From: Prochlorococcus sp. AG-409-A10
GTDB taxonomy: Bacteria > Cyanobacteriota > Cyanobacteriia > PCC-6307 > Cyanobiaceae
Assembly: GCA_003216175.1 (NCBI GenBank)
Contig: QCJG01000002.1
Location: 124,001 to 188,000, forward strand
DNA length: 64,000 nucleotides
Reading direction: 5' to 3'
The notes below the pieces were generated by a model that searched no databases, was not told the origin of the DNA, and saw nothing but the letters and a program-made list of their open reading frames with translations. The position numbers and the translations under genes were made by a program. Positions 47,507 to 58,355 of this stretch are shown here, piece after piece (position 1 is the stretch's first letter; each line of letters starts with the position of its first letter).

Positions 47507-48208
47507 ATGACAACGAAAATTGAGAACAATGAAAAGGCGGAAGTTACTGAATATTTTAATGGGACTGGCTTTGATAGATGGAATCGAATATATAGCGAAA
47601 GTGATGATGTAAATAAAGTGCAAAAAAATATAAGGATAGGTCACCAAAAGACAGTGGATGATGTCATTAGTTGGTTGAAAGAGTATGACAACATTAAGGA
47701 TAAAAGTTTCTGTGATGCTGGCTGCGGTGTTGGTAGTTTAAGTATTCCATTGGCAAAATTGGGTGCTAAATCTATTCATTTAAGTGATATTTCTGAAGCC
47801 ATGATAAATGAGACAAAAAGAAGAGCAAAGGAAGAAGATTTGGATTTGAATAAGCTTAATTTTCGAACATCTGATTTACAGAATTTAACAGGTTCATTTA
47901 ATACAGTTATTTGCTTAGATGTTTTCATTCACTATCCTCAACAGGAGGCTGAAGCAATGGTGAAACATCTATGTCAATTATCTGATGAGAGATTAATTGT
48001 TAGCTTTGCTCCTTACACTCCTTTATTAGCCCTTTTGAAAGGTATTGGCCAACTATTCCCGGGACCAAGTAAAACTACTCGAGCATATACATTAAGGGAG
48101 ACTGGAATTATCGAAGCTGCAAAGCAATCTGGTTTTAAAGTAGTCAAAAGAAAGTTGAATCAAGCTCCTTTTTATTTTTCGAAATTAATAGAATTTGTGA
48201 AATCCTAG
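47507..48208 (+). CDS. chlM: Mg-protoporphyrin IX O-methyltransferase
   Basis: Methylates Mg-protoporphyrin IX on the chlorophyll branch, using SAM. The 233-residue protein begins with YFNGTGFDRWNRIY, a ChlM hallmark, then the SAM site FCDAGCGVGSLSIPLA, IHLSDIS and VICLDVFIHYPQQE; the C-terminal FPGPSKTTRAYTLRE segment is also family-specific. It is the only chlorophyll-synthesis gene in the window. Confidence 0.95.
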   Translation: MTTKIENNEKAEVTEYFNGTGFDRWNRIYSESDDVNKVQKNIRIGHQKTVDDVISWLKEYDNIKDKSFCDAGCGVGSLSIPLAKLGAKSIHLSDISEAMINETKRRAKEEDLDLNKLNFRTSDLQNLTGSFNTVICLDVFIHYPQQEAEAMVKHLCQLSDERLIVSFAPYTPLLALLKGIGQLFPGPSKTTRAYTLRETGIIEAAKQSGFKVVKRKLNQAPFYFSKLIEFVKS

Positions 48209-48240
48209 AGAATTAAAATTTTTATTTTTCAAAAATACAT

Positions 48241-48969
48241 TTAGGTAACTAAATGATTTTCAAGTGCATATCTAACTAGTTCTGTTCTACTAGAAGTCCC
48301 TGTTTTAATAAATAATCGACTCACATATTTCTCTACATTGCGGATAGAAGTCTCAAGTTGCCTTGCAATTTCTTTGTTCATTAAACCTTCCGCTACTAGT
48401 TGCAAAACGCTTGCCTCTCTTGGGGTGAAATTAGGAATCGATTCATCTTTCCGTGAGTTATTTTTATCCCCATGGCTAAGCATTGATTTGATTTCTGTAA
48501 TCTGTTTTGCCATTTGGCCAACATCAGCATTGGCAAATCTGGCTGCTTCAGTTAATAATCGCTCTTGCCGCTGAACTACATTTTTAACTCTTGCCACTAG
48601 CTCATCGGGATCAAATGGCTTTGGCATGTAGTCGTCTACACCTGCTTGATACCCCTGAGTTCTATCAGCAGTCATGCCCTTAGCAGTAAGAAAAATGACA
48701 GGTGTCCCTCCAAGTCTTTCATCTTCTCTAATTTTTTTTAAAAGCCCATAACCATCACATCTAGGCATCATAACGTCACTGATAATTACATCAGGGATCA
48801 TTTTTTGAGCTTTATCCCATCCCTCGTCTCCATCTACAGCGGTTGTAACTTGAAATCCTTCATCTTCAAGATAAGCCTGAACAGCAGTTCTTAAACCAGG
48901 CTCGTCATCGACAAGTAAAATCCTTGGAGTCTGAGAAACTTCTTTTGTTGATGGATTTGGGTCACTCAT
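48241..48969 (-). CDS. NarL-type response regulator, Rre1/Ycf29-like
   Basis: A 242-residue response regulator: receiver (residues 15-135; DDE at 21-23, phospho-Asp65 in VIISDVMMPRCDGYG, Lys in DYMPKPFD) and LuxR HTH (FTPREASVLQLVAEGLMNKEIARQL, then SIRNVEKYVSRLFIKTGTSSRTELV). The receiver string PGLRTAVQAYLEDEGFQV is characteristic of cyanobacterial Rre1 and plastid Ycf29, regulators of stress (Hik34-type) responses. Fold is secure; the Rre1 naming is from memory of the family. It is convergent with chlM. Confidence 0.85.
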   Translation of the reverse strand: MSDPNPSTKEVSQTPRILLVDDEPGLRTAVQAYLEDEGFQVTTAVDGDEGWDKAQKMIPDVIISDVMMPRCDGYGLLKKIREDERLGGTPVIFLTAKGMTADRTQGYQAGVDDYMPKPFDPDELVARVKNVVQRQERLLTEAARFANADVGQMAKQITEIKSMLSHGDKNNSRKDESIPNFTPREASVLQLVAEGLMNKEIARQLETSIRNVEKYVSRLFIKTGTSSRTELVRYALENHLVT

Positions 48970-49047
48970 AAAAATTGGACTTTTACAGTTTTTAAAGAGG
49001 ATATTAGCCTTTATTCCTCTCTATTATTTAGCTTAACGAATGAATCA

Positions 49048-50193
49048 ATGGATAATAATCATCTGATTTTTGATTTTCAGTCCTCAACACCATGTTGTAC
49101 GAAGGTCGTTGAGGCGATGGCTCCTTATTGGAGTGAGTTGTGGGGTAATCCCTCTAATACTAATAATCGATCCGGTTTTTTTGCTTCAGCTGCAGTAGAA
49201 GTATCTCGTGAAAAAATAGCTTCATATCTGAACATCAATCCGAAAAGATTAATTTTCACGAGTGGGGCAACAGAAGCAAATAATTTGGGTTTAGTTGGAC
49301 ATGCAAGAGCTAAAGCACAACTCCTTGGAAAACCTGGACACATAATTACCGCTTCAACTGAACATCATGCAGTCCTTGACCCGCTTAGGCAGCTTCAAAA
49401 AGAAGGATTCCGTTTATCAGAATTACAACCGAATAAAGATGGTTTAATCAATATTGAACAACTGTCTGAAGCTGTTGAAAAAGATACTTTTTTGGTTAGC
49501 GTCATGGCTGCAAATAATGAGATAGGAGTTTTTCAACCTATTGCTGAAATTGGGTCTTTTTGTAAGAAAAAGGGAATCGCTTTTCATACTGATGCCGCTC
49601 AAGCCTTGGGATACTTAGATTTAGACCCTGACAAATTTCTCATTGATTTGATGAGCTTGAGTGCTCACAAAATCTATGGACCTAAAGGAATTGGGGCTTT
49701 GGTGATTAGGGAAGGATTCCCTCTTGAACCATCTCAATATGGAGGTGGTCAGGAGCTTGGATTAAGATCTGGCACGCTCCCTGTCCCTTTAATTGTAGGC
49801 TTTGCAAAGGCAGTCGAAATAACAAGAAATGATCAGGATCAGAGGAATAAGAGACTTTTATTTTTTAGAAACTTATTGTTGAGTGGATTAAAAAAGAATA
49901 TTTCAGGATTGATAGTTAATGGATCTATTGATCAAAGATTGCCTCATAATCTCAATATCACTTTCCCTGGTGTAAAGGGAAGTCAATTGCATGGTCAATT
50001 AAGAAGGTTTATTTTTTGTACTAGTGGTTCAGCTTGCAGTAATGGTGAAGCTTCTCATGTTCTGAAGGAGATAGGGCTCTGTAAAAAAGATGCTGAAGCA
50101 TCAATAAGGCTGAGTATTGGGAGAAACACTACTGAGAAAGATATCACTCAGGCTATTGAGATTATTACAAATATAGTGATTAATCTTAGATAA
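49048..50193 (+). CDS. cysteine desulfurase (IscS/NifS type)
   Basis: PLP enzyme supplying sulfur from cysteine for Fe-S clusters and tRNA thiolation. The 381-residue protein has PLP lysine Lys208 in SLSAHKIYGPKG, TSGATEANNLG, STEHHAVLDPL, and catalytic Cys330 in FCTSGSACSNG, whose long SSACS-type loop fits group I (IscS/NifS) and not SufS. It diverges from the response regulator with a 78-bp gap and is convergent with rsmH. Confidence 0.92.
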   Translation: MDNNHLIFDFQSSTPCCTKVVEAMAPYWSELWGNPSNTNNRSGFFASAAVEVSREKIASYLNINPKRLIFTSGATEANNLGLVGHARAKAQLLGKPGHIITASTEHHAVLDPLRQLQKEGFRLSELQPNKDGLINIEQLSEAVEKDTFLVSVMAANNEIGVFQPIAEIGSFCKKKGIAFHTDAAQALGYLDLDPDKFLIDLMSLSAHKIYGPKGIGALVIREGFPLEPSQYGGGQELGLRSGTLPVPLIVGFAKAVEITRNDQDQRNKRLLFFRNLLLSGLKKNISGLIVNGSIDQRLPHNLNITFPGVKGSQLHGQLRRFIFCTSGSACSNGEASHVLKEIGLCKKDAEASIRLSIGRNTTEKDITQAIEIITNIVINLR

Positions 50194-50203
50194 TAATTTA
50201 AGT

Positions 50204-51118
50204 TTATTTTAAAAATTTCTTTGCAGAAATTCTTAACTTTGCACTTTTACTTCTTGGATTTAATTCTATCTCTTCAGGGCTTGCTCTCATGGGTTTCTTA
50301 GATAGCACTTTTAATCTATTGTCAGTTTTAAAACTCGACTTTACTCTTCTATCTTCTAGTGAATGAAAACTCATTACCATAAATAGTCCATTCTCTAATA
50401 ACCAGTTTGGAGCTTTCAAAAGTAAACTTTCGAGTGAGACTAATTCATTATTTACAGCTATTCTTAAAGCCTGAAAAGTTCGTGTTGAGGGATGAATCCG
50501 ACCATATCTTTGCTTGGGTGGGAAGCATCCGGCAATTGCATAAGAAAGGTCTTGAGTTCCAGAGTATGGTCCATTTTCTGCTAGATCATTTTTTATTTTT
50601 CTTGCAATACGCCTAGATCGTTTTTCTTCTCCTAATTTATAGATTAAATCAGCAAGATCCTGCTCAGAGAGAGTTTCAATAAGTTCGGCTGCACTTGAAC
50701 CCTCTTTGGGATTCATGCGCATATCTATTGGACCATTTAAACGAAAGCTAAAACCTCGTGAAGGCTCATCAAGTTGATGACTACTAACACCAAGATCCGC
50801 TAAGACGCAAATGGCTTTTTCGTTAATTGAAAAGTCTGCGAAGTTTGTAGAGATTATTTCTATTCTTGTTCCAAATTTTATTAATTTTTTTGATGCTGCT
50901 TCTCTAGCCATTGGATCTTGATCAAGTCCAATAATTTTGATTCCTGGGAAATTTTCTAGAATTTGAGCTGAATGCCCCCCTCCTCCAATAGTGGCATCAA
51001 TAATTAGTCCTTGTTTTGTTAATTCACTTGGTAATTCCTTTAGTGATTGAATTATTTCTTTCCCCATTACAGGGACATGATTAAAGTTAGAACATGAACT
51101 AATTGGCCCTTCTTTCAT
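50204..51118 (-). CDS. rsmH: 16S rRNA m4C1402 methyltransferase RsmH (MraW)
   Basis: Methylates N4 of C1402 in 16S rRNA. The 304-residue protein contains [13 protein letters not shown], the SAM motif [44 protein letters not shown] and [13 protein letters not shown], all family markers. It starts 41 bp from the divergent ndhH ATG. Confidence 0.96.
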   Translation of the reverse strand: MKEGPISSCSNFNHVPVMGKEIIQSLKELPSELTKQGLIIDATIGGGGHSAQILENFPGIKIIGLDQDPMAREAASKKLIKFGTRIEIISTNFADFSINEKAICVLADLGVSSHQLDEPSRGFSFRLNGPIDMRMNPKEGSSAAELIETLSEQDLADLIYKLGEEKRSRRIARKIKNDLAENGPYSGTQDLSYAIAGCFPPKQRYGRIHPSTRTFQALRIAVNNELVSLESLLLKAPNWLLENGLFMVMSFHSLEDRRVKSSFKTDNRLKVLSKKPMRASPEEIELNPRSKSAKLRISAKKFLK

Positions 51119-51159
51119 AAGTTTTCACTAGTATTTAGACATTGCTTTGGTTGGGCCCA

Positions 51160-52344
51160 ATGACGCAGCTTGAAACGCGTACGGAGCCAATGGTGGTCAA
51201 CTTTGGGCCACATCATCCATCAATGCATGGGGTATTGCGATTGGTCGTAACCCTTGATGGAGAGGATGTTGTTGATTGTGAACCAGTTATTGGATACTTG
51301 CATCGAGGGATGGAGAAAATTGCTGAGAATAGAACAAACGTCATGTTTGTTCCTTATGTGAGTCGCATGGATTATGCGGCTGGTATGTTTTATGAAGCCA
51401 TTGTTGTTAATGCCCCTGAGCGTTTAGCAAATATAAAGGTACCTAAGAGAGCAAGTTATATCAGAGTGATAATGCTTGAGTTGAATAGGATCGCTAACCA
51501 TTTGCTATGGTTAGGTCCATTTTTGGCTGATGTCGGGGCTCAAACACCTTTCTTCTATATTTTTAGAGAAAGAGAGATGATTTACGATTTGTGGGAGGCT
51601 GCAACTGGTCAAAGATTGATTAATAATAATTATTTTCGTATTGGTGGCGTTGCATGTGATTTACCTTGGGGCTGGTTAGAAAAATGTAAAGATTTTTGTG
51701 ACTGGTTTGGTCCAAAAATTGATGAGTATGAAAAATTGATAACTAATAACCCTATCTTTCGTAGACGTATAGAAGGTTTAGGAGTTATAGGTAGAGAGCA
51801 AGCGATTAACTGGAGTCTTTCTGGACCAATGCTTCGAGCAGCAGGTGTCCCATGGGATTTAAGAAAGGTAGATCATTATGAATGTTATGACGATTTTGAA
51901 TGGGATATTGCATGGGAGAAAGAGGGTGATTGTTATGCAAGGTATAGAGTTCGTATTGAAGAAATGAGGCAGTCATTAAAAATATTACGACAAGCTTGTG
52001 AGATGATCCCTGGGGGGGCGACAGAAAATCTTGAGGCAAAAAGGACAGTTGAGGGAAAAAAAGGTGATATGTCAGGCTTTGATTATCAATATGTAGCTAA
52101 GAAAGTTGCACCTACTTTTAAGATTCCTAATGGTGAATTATATACACGCCTTGAGTCTGGAAAAGGAGAGATAGGAGTATTTATTCAAGGTAATAATGAT
52201 GTAACTCCTTGGCGGTTTAAAATCAGAGCAGCTGATTCTAATAATTTGCAGATACTTCCTCACATACTGAAGGGAGCTAAGGTCGCTGACATCATGGCTA
52301 TCTTAGGTTCTATTGATGTGATTATGGGTTCTGTCGATAGATAG
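51160..52344 (+). CDS. ndhH: NAD(P)H-quinone oxidoreductase subunit H
   Basis: NdhH (NuoD), the 49-kDa-type peripheral subunit near the quinone site. Starting at ATG 51160 it has 394 residues, the family length; an in-frame TTG at 51142 would add six residues and is less likely. Motifs: [31 protein letters not shown], and the C-terminal [33 protein letters not shown] ending. It is followed 5 bp later by menI. Confidence 0.95.
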   Translation: MTQLETRTEPMVVNFGPHHPSMHGVLRLVVTLDGEDVVDCEPVIGYLHRGMEKIAENRTNVMFVPYVSRMDYAAGMFYEAIVVNAPERLANIKVPKRASYIRVIMLELNRIANHLLWLGPFLADVGAQTPFFYIFREREMIYDLWEAATGQRLINNNYFRIGGVACDLPWGWLEKCKDFCDWFGPKIDEYEKLITNNPIFRRRIEGLGVIGREQAINWSLSGPMLRAAGVPWDLRKVDHYECYDDFEWDIAWEKEGDCYARYRVRIEEMRQSLKILRQACEMIPGGATENLEAKRTVEGKKGDMSGFDYQYVAKKVAPTFKIPNGELYTRLESGKGEIGVFIQGNNDVTPWRFKIRAADSNNLQILPHILKGAKVADIMAILGSIDVIMGSVDR

Positions 52345-52349
52345 GTCTT

Positions 52350-52802
52350 TTGGGAAAGCGTAATCCTAAAGAATGGTTATGTTTGAAACGAACAGTTCGT
52401 TTTGGTGAGACAGATGCTGCTGGCGTTGTGTATTTTCTTGAATTATTCAGATGGTGTCATGAAACTTGGGAAGAAAGTTTAGAAAAATATGGAATAGTTT
52501 TACAAGACATTTTTCCTACAAACCAAATCAATACAAGCCAACTGGATGTAGCCTTACCAGTAACTCATTGTGAAGCAAATTATTTTCAACCACTTTATGT
52601 TGGAGATACTATCAATATCGAACTAAATCCAGAGAAGATAAATGATTCTTCATTTGTACTTCGATTTAAATTAAAAAAAAATGGTGAGAAAATAGGCACG
52701 GCAAATATAAAACATGTATCGATAAATCCGATTACAAGAGAAAAATGTGCATTATCTAAGCAAATAAATTTGTGGCTCCATGAATCTAGTTTGAATTTTT
52801 AG
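52350..52802 (+). CDS. menI: hot-dog thioesterase, probable DHNA-CoA hydrolase
   Basis: A 150-residue single hot-dog fold protein. The catalytic block VRFGETDAAGVVYFLELFRWCHETWEES has Asp22 as the likely catalytic acid, typical of 4HBT-type and cyanobacterial DHNA-CoA thioesterase (Slr0204 type) in phylloquinone synthesis. Context supports this: menE, menC and menA lie immediately next to it, in convergent orientation. The start is TTG at 52350, 5 bp after ndhH. Its end overlaps menE by 4 bp. Confidence 0.85.
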   Translation: MGKRNPKEWLCLKRTVRFGETDAAGVVYFLELFRWCHETWEESLEKYGIVLQDIFPTNQINTSQLDVALPVTHCEANYFQPLYVGDTINIELNPEKINDSSFVLRFKLKKNGEKIGTANIKHVSINPITREKCALSKQINLWLHESSLNF

Positions 52803-54034
52803 TTAATAGGTCTATTAAAGGCTATCCAATCGTGCCATTTTTTTATTTCCCATTTTTTATTGATATTTCTTGAAAGGTTTGGACAATCGTACCATTTCAG
52901 TGGTTTTTTAGATGGTTGCCAGTCTTTAATGAGATCAGACAGAAGTGAGATGATTGGATATCTGTTGATTCCTTTTTCTTTGAATTTCGTTAAGACAACT
53001 AAACGTTGTCCCCATTTCTTATCCCTAACTCCTAATACAAAAATGTCTTTAATTGGGATTTGATTTTTCAAGATTATTTTCATTAATTCCATCTCGATTT
53101 CTTCGGGGAAAATCGTTTCACCACCTGAATTTATAGCTGAATCTCTTCTGCCTAGGATTTGTATTGCTTTTCTATTGTTGAGAGTGATGTATTGCGCTAA
53201 ATCGCCTGCTTCCCACCATCCATTTGTGTCTGTAATTGATTCGAATTTATTATTCTTCCATTTTGAAGTTGCAATCCTACTAGTTTTTATCTTAAGGGAA
53301 TTGCTTTTGTTGATTTCTATCTCAACATCTTCGAGAGGGAAGCCAACACTATTACTTCCTTTTAAAAAATCGTTGGGACTCAGGCAAGTCACCATTGCAA
53401 CAGTTTCGGTGGCCCCATAACAAGGAGCTAAATTAATAGACTTTCTTCGCGCTTTCTCAGCAAGATCTTTGGAGATCAAAGCCCCTCCAACCCAGATTAT
53501 AGCTAGAGATTGAAGCCATTTTAATCCATCAGAATCATCAATCAAAGACGATAATTGAGTTGGAACTAGGGATGTAATCAATGAATGTCTATAAGTATTA
53601 GTTAATGTTTCACTAAACTGCTTAAGTTGAAGTGGTTTATGCATTAAAGAGGGTGGAATCCAGTAATACATCGATCGCCACGTCTGATGTCTCCACCAAG
53701 GCATGAAACCACTTATATGGTGTAAAGGTAGTGAATTGAGAATAATGCACTCATTTGGCTTAAGACCATGATTCTTTAACCACATTCCGGTTGCTAAAGC
53801 CGAATTAGTTAGATTTTTAATTGATTGTAAACAAAGATTCGGTCCTCCAATACTCCCCCCGCTTGAAATGATTATTCCTTCTCCTTCAGGTAAAGTTGAC
53901 GATGTAGGAATTTTCGTTTGATCTTTTGGAGGTGCTAGATATACCCAGTTATGCTTTTCAAAATTCTTCAAAATTTCTTTTGAACAGTCCAGGTTTTTTT
54001 CAGGAATACATTTTACAATTGCAATTTTGGTCAT
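52799..54034 (-). CDS. menE: O-succinylbenzoate-CoA ligase
   Basis: Activates o-succinylbenzoate with CoA, an ANL-superfamily enzyme; 411 residues, somewhat shorter than typical. The P-loop-like IIISSGGSIGGPN (the usual TSGTTG is altered), LNSLPLHHISGFMPW, ACYGATETVAMVTCL and DLAQYITLNNRKAIQILGRRDSAINSGGETIFPEEIE are visible. Its start overlaps the menC stop by 4 bp. The unusual ATP loop SSGGSIGGPN may be a normal cyanobacterial MenE variant. Confidence 0.88.
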   Translation of the reverse strand: MTKIAIVKCIPEKNLDCSKEILKNFEKHNWVYLAPPKDQTKIPTSSTLPEGEGIIISSGGSIGGPNLCLQSIKNLTNSALATGMWLKNHGLKPNECIILNSLPLHHISGFMPWWRHQTWRSMYYWIPPSLMHKPLQLKQFSETLTNTYRHSLITSLVPTQLSSLIDDSDGLKWLQSLAIIWVGGALISKDLAEKARRKSINLAPCYGATETVAMVTCLSPNDFLKGSNSVGFPLEDVEIEINKSNSLKIKTSRIATSKWKNNKFESITDTNGWWEAGDLAQYITLNNRKAIQILGRRDSAINSGGETIFPEEIEMELMKIILKNQIPIKDIFVLGVRDKKWGQRLVVLTKFKEKGINRYPIISLLSDLIKDWQPSKKPLKWYDCPNLSRNINKKWEIKKWHDWIAFNRPIN

Positions 54035-55002
54035 ACTGCTTCCCAGACTAATTTTGGATTGTTGTTAAAGAGTGGGCCTTTTGGGCACCATCCAGGTGCA
54101 AGTCCAGGTGCACAAGGATTACCCCCTTTGATTTGCCTGGCAGCGAGGTGATTAATCCATCTTCTCCCAATACCAGTTTCAAAAGCTGTGCTTATGACTG
54201 TTTGACTATTCTCTTGTTCTATTTCTTTTAACAGTAGTCTAGGATCACCATCTAATGCAGGGCGACGTATTTGCCAACTTTTCCATGTTTTTCGTAAATA
54301 TGGATATTCAACCAAAGATTCATCTAGTGCGATTGGAATTTGATTAGCTAATGAAAATAAACCCTCAATATCTTTTGATGGTAGTGGCTGTTCAATCCAT
54401 TCCAAACGAGGTTCGTTTTTGAGTTCGTCAACCCATTCTTGCGCTTTTGAGCGACTCCATCCTCCATTTGGATCAATTCTAAGTTTAAAATTATTTGGTA
54501 AAATATCTAAGATTTTTTGTAATGTTTTCTCTTCCTTAAAGTTCTTTTCTTGGTGAGATACTTTCCATTTTATTGTACAAGAACTTTTCTTGTTATTTGA
54601 TCCATCTACATATTTCACTATTGACTCTAATGGATCAATATGTGTAGGTAAAAGATAAGCTGATTTTGCGCTGTCAAAACCTTCGAAATTTAACTTGCTT
54701 TTAGTGAGATTTTCTAAATCTGCTAAGCAGGCTCCTAATCCAAAAGCCAGTGGTCCAGGCAATTCACATAAATAATTTTCTATTGAATCTTTTGTAGTTT
54801 GTTTCCCAATAAAATCGAGACTTTCGATACTTTTTTGTAATTCCTTTTTCTCAATAGGTGAGACTTCACCCCATCCGTAATTTCCATCTGAGTCTTTTAT
54901 TTGCAACAATAAACCTACCTTGTTACGAATACTTCCTTGAGAGGTTATTAACTTTCTTGTTAGTTGAAATGAAAATGGCTTGATATTAATTATTAATTTC
55001 AT
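54031..55002 (-). CDS. menC: O-succinylbenzoate synthase
   Basis: Enolase-superfamily dehydratase making OSB from SHCHC. The 323-residue protein has KWKVSH (the KxK acid/base lysine), metal ligands in LRIDPNGGW (Asp), WIEQPL (Glu) and ALDESL (Asp), and a C-terminal STAFETGIGRRW. All catalytic residues are recognisable. Coupled with menE downstream and 19 bp after menA. Confidence 0.9.
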   Translation of the reverse strand: MKLIINIKPFSFQLTRKLITSQGSIRNKVGLLLQIKDSDGNYGWGEVSPIEKKELQKSIESLDFIGKQTTKDSIENYLCELPGPLAFGLGACLADLENLTKSKLNFEGFDSAKSAYLLPTHIDPLESIVKYVDGSNNKKSSCTIKWKVSHQEKNFKEEKTLQKILDILPNNFKLRIDPNGGWSRSKAQEWVDELKNEPRLEWIEQPLPSKDIEGLFSLANQIPIALDESLVEYPYLRKTWKSWQIRRPALDGDPRLLLKEIEQENSQTVISTAFETGIGRRWINHLAARQIKGGNPCAPGLAPGWCPKGPLFNNNPKLVWEAV

Positions 55003-55021
55003 GATTCAACAAAATCAAAAA

Positions 55022-55945
55022 TTAATTATAAAAAAATGAGGATATAGCAAAACCTACACTTAAGGATAAACCATTTATTGTCTGAAAGCGTAAAGCTAAA
55101 AACTTACTGTTTTTAATACGCTCAGGCTGGTTGTGATGTCTTTTAATTAATTTGATCAGATCTATACCTGAAGGAAGGCTAATTAAACATATAAGTGTCG
55201 TTATTGGCCATATTCCAATTAATACTGGTAATAATTCTAATAAAAATATTAGAGCAACGAACCACGGTAAAAATTCTGCCGCTCGATGAGTGCCTAAAAT
55301 AACTAAGGGTGATTTTTTACCTACAGCAGCATCTTGATTGATTTGATGAAAATGCGAACAGAATAGAACCAAAGTGGTCGCCATCGCAGGGCCTGCCCCA
55401 ATCATCAGTGCTGTCCCCCAGGGGATGGCATGAAAATTAGATTTTGGAGAAACAACAATTAGTGCTGCAGCTGTAGCAAGCGGGCCAAAGGCAATCCAGC
55501 AGAGAGGTTCTCCCAACCCCTTATACCCCAGCCTAAATGGTGGTCCTTGATATAAATATCCAAGGAAACAACAAATTAAGACCAAAAAAAGTACTGTTAT
55601 TTTACTTTTTAGAGCAAGTATAAATATGATAAATAAACCTAATAAAAGAGAAAAATATGCAACTCGACTTACAGTGGTTTTATTACCCGTTAAAGCAACT
55701 ACGGAGTGGAATTTGTATTTGTCAACGCCAGTTTCATCGTCAAAAAGATCATTGGTAAGATTTTCCCACAGCAAAATTAAAATAGAGGCAATTAGAAAAC
55801 CGATGAATTGTCCTAGACGAATATTGCCCCTATTCCCTAGCTCCCATGCTACAGATAAAATTACAGGCATTATTGCAACTGAATATAATGGCCATTTAAT
55901 TGCAGCTTGCCAAAGATGTTTCTTTTCAGTTGTAGAAGACTTCAC
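55022..55945 (-). CDS. menA: 1,4-dihydroxy-2-naphthoate phytyltransferase
   Basis: Polytopic UbiA-family prenyltransferase that attaches the phytyl tail of phylloquinone. The 307-residue protein has about nine hydrophobic helices and the first Asp-rich motif NDLFDDETGVD (about 65-75); the second UbiA Asp motif is weaker (SHFHQINQDAAVGK). The start gives the order menA-menC-menE on the minus strand. It diverges from menF. The acyl/prenyl specificity (phytyl) is inferred from the organism. Confidence 0.9.
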   Translation of the reverse strand: MKSSTTEKKHLWQAAIKWPLYSVAIMPVILSVAWELGNRGNIRLGQFIGFLIASILILLWENLTNDLFDDETGVDKYKFHSVVALTGNKTTVSRVAYFSLLLGLFIIFILALKSKITVLFLVLICCFLGYLYQGPPFRLGYKGLGEPLCWIAFGPLATAAALIVVSPKSNFHAIPWGTALMIGAGPAMATTLVLFCSHFHQINQDAAVGKKSPLVILGTHRAAEFLPWFVALIFLLELLPVLIGIWPITTLICLISLPSGIDLIKLIKRHHNQPERIKNSKFLALRFQTINGLSLSVGFAISSFFYN

Positions 55946-56044
55946 TGATAAAATAACCTGTTTTGTTTGTTTCTTGGTTCCTTCCTTAAGACTAGGCAGC
56001 AGTTCAGGTATTGGTTTATTTATGTCTAAAGGCTCTAATTGGTT

Positions 56045-57445
56045 ATGAATTTAGAACCTGTCTTTAGTGAGCTTTTAGTTAGTTCTCTTCGGAAATGGAG
56101 TGAACGAAAAGTTGATCAATGTATCTTGAGCATTTCTGTTCCTGTAAGTCAAACAGACCCTTTAACGACATTACCTTTAATTGCTGAAAAACATCAGTTT
56201 AGATTTCTTTGGGATCTATCTCCCGGATTGTGTATTTCTGCCGGAGGACATTGTCAATCTTTGGATTTATCTGGACCAAAGAGGTTTGAAAATGCACAAA
56301 GGTTTAGTGATGAAATTTTTACTCGATTGATAGATACTTCTCCAAGTCCATCATTTTCAGCATCAAGGATTCTATTTTCATTTTCTTTTTTTGATCAAAT
56401 TAAGAGTAATGAAAAGTCAATAGATGATAAATTTTCTCTGCAGGCTGTTTTGCCTAAGTGGCAATTAACTGCAAAAGATGGATTGACATGGTTACGTTTA
56501 AATTCAGTTGCCCTAAATCCTTCAGATGTTCGTGAATCCGTAGAAAGGTTATGGTCAATTCGAGAAAAGATAAATAGATCACCAGCCCAAATTTTCCATG
56601 ATGAAAAAGAAAATTTCTTAGTAGATAATTTTTCTAATGATTGGAAATCTCAATATCGAGATGCTTTGGCTAAAGGGATCGAATTAATCAATGCAGGTGA
56701 TTTGGATAAGCTTGTATTGGCTACGAGACAACGCCTTTCCCTCAGAAAACCATTAGATCCGCTGAACTTACTTGCTCGCCTAAGAGTTCAGCAAACTAAT
56801 AGTTGTCGATTCCTATGGCAAAAAAATCATGATGAGTCATTTTTTGGTGCGTCACCTGAGAGATTGATAAGTCTCAATCACAATCAATTACTAATCGATG
56901 CTTTGGCTGGTACTGCAAAAAAGGGTGATGATGGAAAAGAATTACTTGCTTCTTCTAAAGATTTAAGAGAACACCATTTTGTAGTTAACTCTATTGTCGA
57001 ACAACTTGTAAGAAAAGGTATTAAAGCAAGTCATTCCCCTCAACCAAAATTAATTACTCAAGGCCATTTAATTCATTTGCATACTCTTATTCAAGCGTGT
57101 GTCAAAGAAAAATCTCCTCTTAACTTAGTTGAAGCTCTTCATCCAACTCCTGCAGTAGCTGGATTGCCTTTGAGTAAATCTTTGAGTTGGTTGAGAGCTT
57201 TGGAACCATTTGATCGTCAAACATATGCTTCTCCAATTGGATGGATAGATAAAAATCAAAATTCAGAATTTAGGGTGGCCATTCGTTACGGACATGTTAG
57301 AGGCTATGAACTTAAATTGTTTGCTGGTGCTGGTCTAGTAAAAGGCTCAACTGTTGAGGGGGAAATGCAAGAAGTGGCTTTGAAATTTGAAGTTTTAAGA
57401 AATCAATTAAACTTAGATAGGGTTAGTTGTTCAAATGATCTATAA
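56045..57445 (+). CDS. menF: isochorismate synthase
   Basis: Converts chorismate to isochorismate, the first step to phylloquinone. The 466-residue protein has the C-terminal chorismate-binding domain: [47 protein letters not shown] and [20 protein letters not shown] 56045 is taken; TTG 56039 lies two codons upstream. Salicylate-type or anthranilate synthases share the domain, but the men context settles it. Its 3' end overlaps convergent gshB by 23 bp. Confidence 0.92.
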   Translation: MNLEPVFSELLVSSLRKWSERKVDQCILSISVPVSQTDPLTTLPLIAEKHQFRFLWDLSPGLCISAGGHCQSLDLSGPKRFENAQRFSDEIFTRLIDTSPSPSFSASRILFSFSFFDQIKSNEKSIDDKFSLQAVLPKWQLTAKDGLTWLRLNSVALNPSDVRESVERLWSIREKINRSPAQIFHDEKENFLVDNFSNDWKSQYRDALAKGIELINAGDLDKLVLATRQRLSLRKPLDPLNLLARLRVQQTNSCRFLWQKNHDESFFGASPERLISLNHNQLLIDALAGTAKKGDDGKELLASSKDLREHHFVVNSIVEQLVRKGIKASHSPQPKLITQGHLIHLHTLIQACVKEKSPLNLVEALHPTPAVAGLPLSKSLSWLRALEPFDRQTYASPIGWIDKNQNSEFRVAIRYGHVRGYELKLFAGAGLVKGSTVEGEMQEVALKFEVLRNQLNLDRVSCSNDL

Positions 57446-58352
57446 GATAATCAATCACTTGATCTGCTAGTGGAACATTCATGAGGTTTTCTACTTCTCT
57501 AATACCAGTTGGACTCGTAACATTAATCTCACTTAGCATTCCTCCAATAACATCAATACCAACAAAAAAGAGCCCTTCATCTTGTAAAGCAGGCTTTATT
57601 TGATCACATATCTCTATCTCTTTAGGAGTTAATTTAGTTGTCTCAGCTTTTCCTCCTAAAGCGAGGTTGCTTCTGAAGTCTCCTTTTTTCGGACGTCTAT
57701 TAATTGCACCTAATGGCTCTCCATTAACCAAAAGGATTCTTTTATCGCCATTTATTACTTCTGGTAAGAATTGTTGCATCATAACTGGCAAATGTTCTTG
57801 TGAAGTAACCAGTTCGAGTAATGCCTCTAAGCCTGGAGCGTCTTTTGCAATTCGTATAACTCCTTGCCCACCTTTCCCTCCAAGTGGCTTCAAAACAACT
57901 TCTCCGTACTCTTTTGCAAATGTAATTAATTGCTCCACCCGACTCGCCACAAGAGTGGGAGCCATTAAATCACTAAACCTTAAAGCTCCTAACTTTTCAT
58001 TCCAAGCTCTCAGTGATGCAGGCTTATTAATTACATTGACACCATCTCTTTCCGCAACTTCTAATAAATGAGTTGCATATAAAAAAGCCTCATCAACAGG
58101 TGGATCTTTGCGCATCCAAATGCATGAGAAATCTCTTAAAGGAAGGCTTTGAGATGAATGGACAGTTATCCATGGTTCACAATTGATTTTATTAGAAACC
58201 ACCCATGCATCGTCCCCTCGGGCTTGCAGGTCAGAAGGAGTACAGACCCAAACATCTATTTTAGCTCTAGATGCGGCTTGCATAAGTGCTGCTGATGAAT
58301 CCTTGTTGGGATTAATATTTTCAATTGGATCTAGAACAAATAGTTGTTTCAT
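57423..58352 (-). CDS. gshB: glutathione synthetase
   Basis: ATP-grasp ligase joining gamma-Glu-Cys to glycine. The 309-residue protein has the N-terminal GshB domain ([20 protein letters not shown]), [40 protein letters not shown] (ATP grip) and [20 protein letters not shown] at the Mg site. It follows grxC on the same strand with a 3-bp gap. The C-terminal coding end overlaps menF by 23 bp. Confidence 0.95.
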   Translation of the reverse strand: MKQLFVLDPIENINPNKDSSAALMQAASRAKIDVWVCTPSDLQARGDDAWVVSNKINCEPWITVHSSQSLPLRDFSCIWMRKDPPVDEAFLYATHLLEVAERDGVNVINKPASLRAWNEKLGALRFSDLMAPTLVASRVEQLITFAKEYGEVVLKPLGGKGGQGVIRIAKDAPGLEALLELVTSQEHLPVMMQQFLPEVINGDKRILLVNGEPLGAINRRPKKGDFRSNLALGGKAETTKLTPKEIEICDQIKPALQDEGLFFVGIDVIGGMLSEINVTSPTGIREVENLMNVPLADQVIDYLIDHLNN

Positions 58353-58355
58353 GAA

